Source: PSLL01 sp050259195
GTDB taxonomy: Bacteria; Desulfobacterota_D; UBA1144; Nemesobacterales; CSP1-2
Length of the DNA: 5,937 bases
Direction of reading: 5' to 3'
Assembly: GCA_050259195.1 (NCBI GenBank)
Contig: JBLNAE010000368.1
Span: 1-5,937 of the forward strand
Made by a program: the position numbers and the translations under genes. Below are positions 1-5,031 of the stretch, in pieces. Position 1 is the first letter of the stretch. The number at the start of each line of letters is the position of its first letter. Below the pieces are notes generated by a model. The model had not been told where the DNA came from. It ran no database searches and saw nothing but the letters and a program-made list of their open reading frames with translations.

Positions 1-223
1 CGCGTATGACCATGTTCTGCGCCAGGTTGAATTCAAGAGCCTCGAAGCTTGGCCCAACTTCGCCTCGAAGCAAATACGCAGTAATTTTAATTTCCTGAGG
101 TGATAGGTTGGGCAAAAATTCGGCCAAAATATTAACCATCGCATTGCTTGAATCAGTGTATTCCAGCTTTTCAAAAGCAGCGGCTAATTCTTTAAAACGT
201 GTCTGTTTATGTCTTTTCTGCAT
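1..223 (-). CDS. lig: ATP-dependent DNA ligase, N-terminal part (runs off the window)
   Basis: The 74 visible residues, read from ATG at 223, match the start of the DNA_ligase_A_N domain of ATP-dependent DNA ligase I. The pattern is an RFKELAAAFEKLE helix, then NAMVNILAEFL, then LSPQEIKITAYLLRGEVGPSFE and an AQNMV motif, in the family order. This domain binds DNA; the adenylation (KxDG) and OB domains would lie beyond coordinate 1 and cannot be checked. The enzyme seals nicks using ATP, in replication or repair. Bacteria normally rely on NAD-dependent LigA, so this would be an accessory or repair ligase if the host is bacterial. An in-frame TAA lies 39 bases upstream of the ATG, so no much longer start exists. 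No Shine-Dalgarno sequence is visible in the AT-rich leader, unlike the other genes here. The protein has about nine extra residues before the usual family start. The gap to the upstream phosphoesterase is 120 bp. Confidence 0.78.
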   Translation of the reverse strand, partial: MQKRHKQTRFKELAAAFEKLEYTDSSNAMVNILAEFLPNLSPQEIKITAYLLRGEVGPSFEALEFNLAQNMVIR

Positions 224-343
224 AAAATATTTTAATTTATTTATGAAAATACTTGAGCATTACGGTGAGAAAGCCTCTGCTTAGCCTCTCATTCTTCCAT
301 TCTTTGGTTATTAATTTAGGGCACATCATTTCGATGCAGTTCG

Positions 344-1783
344 TTAACGGATTTTCTTTCCATGCGCGCGTGTACGCTTTCGCGTGGGCTTTCTACGCTT
401 ACGCTTCTTCTCGGCAATGTAACCAGAGGTTGTTTTATGCCAAGTCAAGAGTTCGGGGTGTCTCTTTCTTATCTCATCGGGGTATAGATTAATCGCTCTA
501 TTAGCAATATTTTCAAGCGAACTCTGCAGAGGATTTTTTTGAAACCGAACCCTCCGAACTAAGGCTTTCCTAGGAACCTTCAGAGCGGGAACAGGGGGTA
601 TATCAGGGCGTGGTTCAGATAGGTTAAGCACACTCCTGACACTATTTATACCTTGATCACGCCGATTGTTTACACTGCTGGAATATCCTGGATCGAGAGG
701 AGCAAACCTCTCAGCCAATAATTGCAAGATTGAGGTATGATCTATGTTCCCTTGATAGACATACCCCGCACAGACAAGAGGGGACGCTATAATAGCAGGG
801 ACACGCGGTCCAGTAGTCTTAAACGGTGGAAACTCCCCATTGGGTGGAGCATAGGGAATTGAAAGCGGAGACATATGATCAAAGAACCCCCCATGCTCGT
901 CATACGTGAGGATCATAACGGTTTTCTTCCATCTCTCTTCATTTGACACTAAAGTTTGATAAATGTCTCTCAGAAATAGCTCACCGTAGCTCACGGGAAG
1001 AGGAGGATGATTATCGTTTTGATTGGGCCCAGTGTATGAAGGCTCAATAAATACAACCTGAGGGAATTCACCATCCGGAGCGTTTATATCATCCTTTAGA
1101 CTCTTGAACAAACGGAATCTCGAATCAAAAATAAACCCCGTACGAAACAGGTAAAAGGATGAGAGAGCACCATGGTGATATACACGCCAACTGATACCCT
1201 TCTCATCGAGCCAGTCAAGAACAAGGGAATCAACCTTGAGGCTATGGTCAAACTCCCCCGTACTATCAATCGGAGTCGAACCGCCCAGAGCCATGCACCT
1301 GTTTGGATGAGTACTTGTAGGGAGGGGGGCAAACCAGTGGTCACAGACAGCAAAGTTATTTGCAAGAAAGTTCGTAACCGGCAAATCTTTTGACCCAAGG
1401 AAACCCATCGGCTCGAATGGCTCTATATTGCCCGGATCCAGATGCAGTTCATCTCGGCAATATTCATAGTAGGCGTTGGTAAACCCCGTCATAGAGCAAA
1501 CACCGTTTGAGCAGACCATCTGCCTCGAAACATAGCCTCTTTCATGTGGAAGGTCGGTAGGGAAATAACCATCGGATACAGGATTGGGATAATAGGGCAC
1601 ATTGTCATAGATACAGAGGTTGCGATAATTCTGAACCTCAGACTCGCGAAGTCCTTCTAAGGAAGGCCAGTTGGCCTCATCCTCGTAGCTCAGGTGACCG
1701 AGTATATGGTCAAAGGAGCGGTTTTCCATCATGACTATCACAATAGTGTCGACGAGTTCGTGAAGGAGTTTCACATCGACCAT
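344..1783 (-). CDS. Phosphoesterase family protein (phospholipase C / acid phosphatase type)
   Basis: This 479-residue protein carries the motifs of the Phosphoesterase family (Pfam PF04185), which includes non-specific phospholipase C and the acid phosphatase AcpA. In order they are MMENRSFDHILG (18-29; metal ligands E20/N21), PTSTHPNR (155-162; probable Ser/Thr nucleophile S157 or T158), IEPSY followed by NDNHPP (246-261; His259), TYDEHGGFFDH (293-303; D295/E296), GPRVPAIIASP (325-335) and DHTSILQLL (348-356). The set is complete, so an active metal-dependent phosphomonoesterase or phosphodiesterase is expected; the substrate cannot be read from sequence. Many family members are Tat-exported, but this one begins almost directly at the catalytic motif with no signal peptide. 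The last 21 residues (459-479) contain 14 Lys/Arg, which could bind nucleic acid or acidic membranes (inference). The start is supported by GAGG at 1791-1794, seven bases upstream. A 102-bp AT-rich gap separates it from umuC, so it probably has its own promoter. Confidence 0.9.
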   Translation of the reverse strand: MVDVKLLHELVDTIVIVMMENRSFDHILGHLSYEDEANWPSLEGLRESEVQNYRNLCIYDNVPYYPNPVSDGYFPTDLPHERGYVSRQMVCSNGVCSMTGFTNAYYEYCRDELHLDPGNIEPFEPMGFLGSKDLPVTNFLANNFAVCDHWFAPLPTSTHPNRCMALGGSTPIDSTGEFDHSLKVDSLVLDWLDEKGISWRVYHHGALSSFYLFRTGFIFDSRFRLFKSLKDDINAPDGEFPQVVFIEPSYTGPNQNDNHPPLPVSYGELFLRDIYQTLVSNEERWKKTVMILTYDEHGGFFDHMSPLSIPYAPPNGEFPPFKTTGPRVPAIIASPLVCAGYVYQGNIDHTSILQLLAERFAPLDPGYSSSVNNRRDQGINSVRSVLNLSEPRPDIPPVPALKVPRKALVRRVRFQKNPLQSSLENIANRAINLYPDEIRKRHPELLTWHKTTSGYIAEKKRKRRKPTRKRTRAHGKKIR

Positions 1784-1885
1784 TGTTTAACCTCGGAAAA
1801 TCATACCAATGAATAATACATTAAATATTGAAACTGGTTTCTATGAACTATACGCTTTATATTGGCATCAACGCGCTAATCTCGA

Positions 1886-3154
1886 CTACTTAACTACCAA
1901 TATCTCGTCCCAGTTAGTTGTATATCGAGGAGATAGCCTAGCCCTTTTCATCCTCCATTGTTGCTCTAATCCTGAAGAACCATATCTAATAGTCTCGCTT
2001 CCCCATTTTCGATTTGTTCGATCCACTGCTTTCATCAACGCTCTATCCTTTACTATTAGCCGCCTTGGGACAAATAGATTAAGCTGAATCTGGTCTTCAG
2101 GTATTATGTCCATCAGCACTACACCGGCCTTTATGAATCTATACCCCTCCCTGTATATCCTCTCAAGGCAGGCAGTGGCGTATTTAATTAGCAGAGGCGT
2201 GCACGATGTGGGTTCCGGCAAGTGCCTCCCCGCGCTGTTTGAATACTGCGGCTCATCGGTTTTATACCTGTTGGTCTCTATAAACACGCTTATGAAGGGT
2301 GTAACCGATTCCTGTGCTCTCAGCTTTTCAGTGGCCCTGGTTGTATGAGTAGCTACAGCCTCTTTGAGCTCTTGAATGTTCTCTACCGGCTTCCCGAAAG
2401 AACGGGAGCGTATAATCTGTTTTCTAGGCTCCGTTATATCCTCCAAGTCCATACACGGTATGCCCCTTAGCTCCCACACTGTGCGGAGTCCTACAACAGT
2501 CATGTGCTTTTTTACCCATGTATCGCTGGCATTCTTCAGGTCCAGCGCCGTAGAGATCCAGTTTTGATGGAGGAGGTTTGCATACTGAATTCCTATTCCC
2601 CATACATCCTCTACCCTGATGCTCGATAGAAAATCATCCATCCTCGGGTGATCTGTAATATCGAATACACCCCCGCACATTGAGTTCTTCTTGGCTAATC
2701 TGTTGGCAACCTTAGCCAGTGTCTTTGTAGGACCGATGCCCACGGAGATGGGTATCCCCGTAGTTCGCTTGACTGCTTCTTTTATCCGTTTGGCGTATTC
2801 GGTCAGGTTGAGGTCCACAAAGCCGCTCAGGTTCAGGAATGCCTCGTCTATAGAATAGATCTCTACCTCTGGTGCGAACTGTGATAGTGTTGCCATCACA
2901 CGCCTGGACATATCCGCATACAGGGTGTAATTGGATGAGAGGGATATTACATTGTGCTGATTGAATAGACCTTCATACATGAATGCAGGTGCTCCCATAG
3001 GTATGCCTAGAGCCTTCGCTTCTTCGCTCCTGGCTACGACGCATCCGTCGTTGTTGCTCAGCACAACGACAGGACGCCCTCTCAGTTTGGGGTTGAACAC
3101 ACGCTCGCAGCTCACGTAGAAATTGTTGCAGTCTATCAGTGCGATGCTCCGCAT
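1886..3154 (-). CDS. umuC: UmuC, catalytic subunit of error-prone DNA polymerase V
   Basis: This is a Y-family translesion polymerase of 422 residues, the same length as E. coli UmuC. Metal-binding acids lie at D8 (ALIDCNNFY) and D103/E104 (YSIDEAFL). The fingers segment NNDGCVVARSEEAKALGIPMG is at 34-54, the SVGIGPTKTLAKVANRLAKK palm/thumb motif at 137-156 and a helix-hairpin-helix stretch at about 182-210. The little-finger domain follows, at about 245-350. The beta-clamp peptide QLNLF is at 357-361, the position it holds in E. coli. The tail with KWGSETIRYGSSG and SPRYTTNWDEI is the UmuC-specific DUF4113 region. All key residues are present, so the enzyme should be active once joined to UmuD'2. 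The start lies 6 bp after the umuD stop, and its ribosome site (AAGGTGA, 3161-3167) overlaps that stop, which points to translational coupling. SOS control through the promoter ahead of umuD is expected. Confidence 0.97.
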   Translation of the reverse strand: MRSIALIDCNNFYVSCERVFNPKLRGRPVVVLSNNDGCVVARSEEAKALGIPMGAPAFMYEGLFNQHNVISLSSNYTLYADMSRRVMATLSQFAPEVEIYSIDEAFLNLSGFVDLNLTEYAKRIKEAVKRTTGIPISVGIGPTKTLAKVANRLAKKNSMCGGVFDITDHPRMDDFLSSIRVEDVWGIGIQYANLLHQNWISTALDLKNASDTWVKKHMTVVGLRTVWELRGIPCMDLEDITEPRKQIIRSRSFGKPVENIQELKEAVATHTTRATEKLRAQESVTPFISVFIETNRYKTDEPQYSNSAGRHLPEPTSCTPLLIKYATACLERIYREGYRFIKAGVVLMDIIPEDQIQLNLFVPRRLIVKDRALMKAVDRTNRKWGSETIRYGSSGLEQQWRMKRARLSPRYTTNWDEILVVK

Positions 3155-3160
3155 CTGCTC

Positions 3161-3595
3161 TCACCTTGCCGGATGGAATATGTAAGTGACCTTGCCCCAT
3201 ATCTCGAAATCCATCTCCGGTGTGATCTCATGGCGGGGATACTTGGGATTTGCAGCCTCCAGATACCATCTGCCCGGCTTTTTTATGAGACGTTTGACTG
3301 TAAGAGCACCATCCAACACTGCAATTATTATGTCTCCGCTCTCCGGCTCCTGCGATCTATCCACTATAAGGAAATCCCCCTCTTCGATCCTGGCGTTTTT
3401 CATGGAATCGCCCATGACCCTGACAAGATATGTGCCTTCAGGATGTTTGATTAATTTCTTATTGAGGTCTATGCACTCTTCAACGTAGTCATCGCTGGGG
3501 GAAGGATACCCCGTGCCGGCAGGAAGACGAACTATAAAGAAGGGTAATTCCAGCCTGGATTCCGGCTTCAACCTGTATATCTCGACTACTTTCAT
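3161..3595 (-). CDS. umuD: UmuD, self-cleaving accessory subunit of DNA polymerase V
   Basis: This 144-residue LexA/UmuD-family S24 protease-fold protein self-cleaves when RecA filaments form. The resulting UmuD' dimer activates UmuC for lesion bypass. The catalytic Ser64 is in GDSMK and Lys101 in TVKRL, both in family context. YPSPSDDYVEE (30-40) is the conserved stretch just after the cleavage region. The cleavage bond (Cys-Gly in E. coli) aligns with T28-G29, but A26-G27 two residues earlier looks like a more usual scissile pair, so the exact site is ambiguous. The computed open frame begins at a TTG at 3601, but AGGAGG at 3603-3608 is only one base from it and seven bases from ATG 3595, so 3595 is the better start. 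It is the first gene of a tight umuDC operon. Confidence 0.95.
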   Translation of the reverse strand: MKVVEIYRLKPESRLELPFFIVRLPAGTGYPSPSDDYVEECIDLNKKLIKHPEGTYLVRVMGDSMKNARIEEGDFLIVDRSQEPESGDIIIAVLDGALTVKRLIKKPGRWYLEAANPKYPRHEITPEMDFEIWGKVTYIFHPAR

Positions 3596-3602
3596 CTCCA
3601 AT

Positions 3603-3608
3603 CCTCCT
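3603..3608 (-). promoter_or_regulatory. Ribosome binding site that fixes the umuD start
   Basis: A perfect AGGAGG on the minus strand lies seven bases before ATG 3595 and only one base before the upstream TTG 3601. The spacing favours ATG 3595, which shortens UmuD by two residues. Confidence 0.85.
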
Positions 3609-3641
3609 ATAAAAAGTAATGCTTCAATATTGAGAATGCCA

Positions 3642-3659
3642 AGTACCGGATTCTGTACT
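3642..3659 (-). promoter_or_regulatory. Candidate SOS (LexA-type) operator ahead of umuDC
   Basis: An 18-bp perfect-armed palindrome, AGTAC-N8-GTACT, lies 46 bp upstream of the umuD ATG. On the minus strand a TATAAA (-10-like) sits about two bases upstream of it, so a bound repressor would cover the transcription start. umuDC is under LexA in the bacteria where it has been studied, and LexA boxes are palindromes whose sequence varies between phyla. This arm sequence and spacing are not ones I can match to a defined LexA box: the cyanobacterial consensus has a similar RGTAC arm but shorter spacing. A second inverted pair, CCAAGTA (3639-3645) with TACTTGG (3685-3691), overlaps it. No convincing -35 element was found. 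Confidence 0.4.
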
Positions 3660-3694
3660 CTTTTATATTTTTGCCATCCCTTTTTACTTGGAAC

Positions 3695-3952
3695 TTACTT
3701 TACACTGCCCTTGCTGAGTGAATCGAGAAATGCCCTGTTTGCCACCGTTTGGCATTGAATCTGGTAATTTACATTCTGATTTTTGTATTTCTCCTGGCAT
3801 TGGGTATAGATGCAGGCCGCTACCTGGCTCCCGCCCTCCTTGTGATGTGATTTATAACACTTCTGCCCTATTGATTTATCGGACCGGGCTATGGCCTGAG
3901 TCGAAAGAGTAACGGCAAATGCCAGGATAACAAGAGGCAAGAGTTTTCTCAT
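3695..3952 (-). CDS. Small secreted four-cysteine protein, function unknown
   Basis: This 85-residue protein has a clear Sec signal peptide: MRKLL, then a hydrophobic core PLVILAFAVTLST, then QAIA with predicted cleavage after A22. The mature part is about 63 residues, hydrophilic, rich in Gln and Lys and probably helical. Its four cysteines, C32, C47, C52 and C67, are spaced CX14CX4CX14C, a symmetric pattern suggesting a helical hairpin with two nested disulfides (inference). That fits an oxidising periplasm or exterior. I do not recognise the family. PsiF-type repeats were considered, but their cysteine spacing differs. The frame opens at 4012, yet the signal peptide and AGGAGGT at 3960-3966, seven bases upstream of ATG 3952, fix the start here. 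It has its own candidate promoter behind an upstream terminator, and a 99-bp gap separates it from umuD. It is therefore probably monocistronic, although no terminator is visible after it. Confidence 0.85.
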   Translation of the reverse strand: MRKLLPLVILAFAVTLSTQAIARSDKSIGQKCYKSHHKEGGSQVAACIYTQCQEKYKNQNVNYQIQCQTVANRAFLDSLSKGSVK

Positions 3953-3959
3953 CCCATCT

Positions 3960-3966
3960 ACCTCCT
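3960..3966 (-). promoter_or_regulatory. Ribosome binding site of the secreted four-cysteine protein
   Basis: AGGAGGT on the minus strand, seven bases before ATG 3952. It rules out the longer reading from 4012, whose first 20 residues would bury the signal peptide. The ATG at 3957 is out of frame and stops after two codons. Confidence 0.85.
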
Positions 3967-3984
3967 TCCGACAATTTGTTACTA

Positions 3985-4013
3985 ATACTATATCCAAAAA
4001 TGAGCGATGCAAA
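3985..4013 (-). promoter_or_regulatory. Candidate sigma-70-type promoter for the secreted protein gene
   Basis: On the minus strand a TTTGCA (-35, 4 of 6 consensus bases; 4008-4013) is followed after 17 bases by TAGTAT (-10, 4 of 6; 3985-3990). TATAGT (5 of 6; 3987-3992) overlaps it at 15-base spacing. It lies between the upstream terminator and the ribosome site, where a promoter is needed. The match alone is modest. Confidence 0.4.
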
Positions 4014-4029
4014 GTTACGGGGATCCCGA

Positions 4030-4064
4030 AATAAAAGAGGACGGCAAGAAATCTACCGTCCTTT
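4030..4064 (-). terminator. Rho-independent terminator after the 4453-4091 gene
   Basis: On the minus strand the perfect 7-bp arms AGGACGG (4056-4062) and CCGTCCT (4038-4044) enclose an 11-base loop. They are followed by CTTTTATTT, a U-rich tract. The stem can extend by a G-U and an A-U pair, and an outer ATCCC/GGGAT pair (4023-4027 and 4065-4069) flanks it. It starts 27 bases past the stop at 4091. The T-rich side is downstream only on the minus strand, which sets the orientation. Confidence 0.8.
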
Positions 4065-4090
4065 GGGATTTATCTAATGTAACCCTTTTT

Positions 4091-4453
4091 TCATGGCTTC
4101 GCTCCCAAAACCACATCGTCTGTATACTGACCGCTTAGAACATTCTTCCCTGCTTCTTCGATCTTTCGTCTTATCTCTTCCTCTGCTTTCGCGGATTTTT
4201 CAGAGAGTTCCTTTATCTTCTCATTGAAATAGGCTACATCTTCTCCGATAAGGTACACATATTCGCCAATCATTCCCTCTGGAAGCTTCGCTGTCCCTAC
4301 CACCATAAAAGAGATCATCGGTACTATACTGGTAGACTTAAATGCTCTTATCTTTGATCCCCTTCTTTTCATAAGGGTTACTACTCTCACTGAGTCATTA
4401 GCCTCATTTAAGAGATCTTCAAGGGTTGGAAATACTACCTTCAATGCCTTCAT
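4091..4453 (-). CDS. Hypothetical protein with a C-terminal coiled-coil-like helix
   Basis: This 120-residue protein has no family I recognise. The first half (1-75) looks like a compact alpha/beta domain: MKALKVVFPTLEDLLNEA, then DSVRVVTLMKRRGSKIRAF, then a hydrophobic SIVPMISFMVVGTAKLP stretch and EYVYLIGEDVAYF. The second half (about 76-103) is a strongly charged helix alternating Glu and Lys (NEKIKELSEKSAKAEEEIRRKIEEAG), typical of a coiled coil and so of oligomer formation. There is no signal peptide, and the SIVPMISFMVV segment is too short to be a convincing membrane span, so a cytoplasmic location is likely. The frame opens at 4504, but GGAGGT at 4461-4466, seven bases upstream of ATG 4453, fixes the start; the 17 extra residues look non-coding. 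It is closed by its own terminator and preceded by a 578-bp gap, so it is probably transcribed alone. Confidence 0.8.
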   Translation of the reverse strand: MKALKVVFPTLEDLLNEANDSVRVVTLMKRRGSKIRAFKSTSIVPMISFMVVGTAKLPEGMIGEYVYLIGEDVAYFNEKIKELSEKSAKAEEEIRRKIEEAGKNVLSGQYTDDVVLGAKP

Positions 4454-4460
4454 TGTTTTT

Positions 4461-4466
4461 ACCTCC
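4461..4466 (-). promoter_or_regulatory. Ribosome binding site fixing the start of the coiled-coil protein
   Basis: GGAGGT on the minus strand with a seven-base spacer to ATG 4453. No comparable site precedes the ATG at 4504 or the other internal ATG codons. Confidence 0.85.
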
Positions 4467-4516
4467 ATTTTGAGTTTTTTCATGCATCCGGAAGAGCCTC
4501 TCAACGATGACCATCA

Positions 4517-4537
4517 ATATGTGCTTGCATATGTGCT
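4517..4537 (+). repeat. Direct repeat of ATATGTGCT, two copies at 12-bp period
   Basis: ATATGTGCT occurs at 4517-4525 and 4529-4537. Nearby are inverted matches: GACCATC (4509-4515) pairs with GATGGTC, and CATCAATATGT (4512-4522) pairs with ACATGTTGATG with one mismatch, both partners lying between about 4564 and 4587. It sits 55 to 135 bp upstream of the 4453 start and could be a regulator site or chance. Confidence 0.35.
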
Positions 4538-4806
4538 CATTTACAAACCTGTCATGGCATGAGCCGATGGTCAAACATGTTGATGAGCATGTGTCTGACC
4601 TCCGCTGTATGCTTGAGAGACAACTACAGATTTCCCTATAAATATTGGCTTAAACCACTGACAGCAATCCATAAGGCAGGTTCTCCTCATTTGGTTATAC
4701 ACCTTAATCCCTGTATTCCTATGTTTAGAGCGAAGAGATATATTTCTTTGGTATTGTAACTACAACGTAAGAGTATTCTGGCCGCAATTACACCATTGAG
4801 TTTGAG

Positions 4807-4838
4807 CTTGAGGGTCGAGTAACTTGAGGGTCGAGTAA
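4807..4838 (+). repeat. Two perfect tandem copies of a 16-bp unit
   Basis: CTTGAGGGTCGAGTAA occurs twice head to tail (4807-4822 and 4823-4838), with a degenerate partial copy (TTTGAG) just before. Two copies are too few and unspaced for CRISPR. It may be replication slippage or a paired protein-binding site in the intergenic gap. Confidence 0.9.
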
Positions 4839-4937
4839 ATGGAGGGATTTTGAAACTTGTTTATTTTTGTTTCTCAGATTTTTAAAAATTGTTGCTAAAA
4901 AATTGCAAAATGATCAAAGAAAGAGTTTTATATAATT

Positions 4938-5025
4938 TACTAGAAGTGGTCTCATAAATACCAGTAGGATGCAAAAAGCTATGAGAAACGCAGGGTTACT
5001 ACCATTTATGAGACTGCTTCTAGTA
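4938..5025. mobile_element. MITE-like inverted-repeat element or long hairpin (88 bp)
   Basis: The arms 4938-4959 and 5004-5025 are 22 bp each and match as inverted repeats except at two adjacent positions. Both mismatches would form G-U pairs in RNA transcribed from the plus strand. The outer ends read TACTAGAAG and CTTCTAGTA, and the loop is 44 bp. If the outer TA dinucleotides are a target duplication, the element is 84 bp (4940-5023) with 20-bp ends, as in non-autonomous relatives of IS630/Tc1-type transposons. It begins six bases past the stop of the 274-residue gene, so it could equally act as that gene's 3' hairpin. On the minus strand no clean U-tract follows; on the plus strand TTTTT follows, but no plus-strand gene precedes it. 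It has no coding capacity. Confidence 0.6.
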
Positions 5026-5031
5026 TTTTTC

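Larger units (their letters stand above)
4454..5031. other. 578-bp gene-poor region with repeats
   Basis: No frame here looks like a real gene. The 66-residue plus-strand frame at 4559-4759 lacks a ribosome site and a recognisable composition. The region holds, from low to high coordinates, a cluster of short direct and inverted repeats (4507-4600), two tandem 16-mers (4807-4838), an AT-rich block (about 4850-4940) that includes the palindrome ATTTTTAAAAAT (4878-4889), and the long inverted-repeat element (4938-5025). Promoter elements for the gene starting at 4453 should be here, but I could not place a convincing pair. No tRNA or other RNA gene was recognised. Confidence 0.7.

Noticed and set aside
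264..292. AGCCTCT direct repeat and small AAGC/GCTT hairpin after the phosphoesterase gene as a terminator
   Set aside because: The stem is only four base pairs and no T-run follows in the direction of transcription.
253..492. 79-residue plus-strand open frame
   Set aside because: It lies opposite the 3' end of the phosphoesterase gene, whose Lys/Arg-rich tail creates the open frame. It has no ribosome site and no family features.
1830..1841. GAAACTGGTTTC palindrome between umuC and the phosphoesterase gene as a terminator
   Set aside because: Five-base arms with a two-base loop cannot form a stable hairpin, and no U-tract follows on the minus strand.
3173..3488. Overlapping plus-strand frames opposite umuD
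   Set aside because: They are shadows of a confidently identified gene, with no ribosome sites of their own.
4507..4638. 43-codon plus-strand frame starting at ATG 4507
   Set aside because: Its only upstream purine run (GGAAGAG) is about ten bases from the ATG and weak. The frame is too short to judge and matches nothing I recognise.
4559..4759. 66-residue plus-strand open frame in the gap
   Set aside because: There is no Shine-Dalgarno sequence, the Met-rich start arises from the local CATG repeats, and the composition is not protein-like.
4807..4838. Possible CRISPR array
   Set aside because: There are only two copies of a 16-bp unit with no spacer between them and no cas genes nearby.
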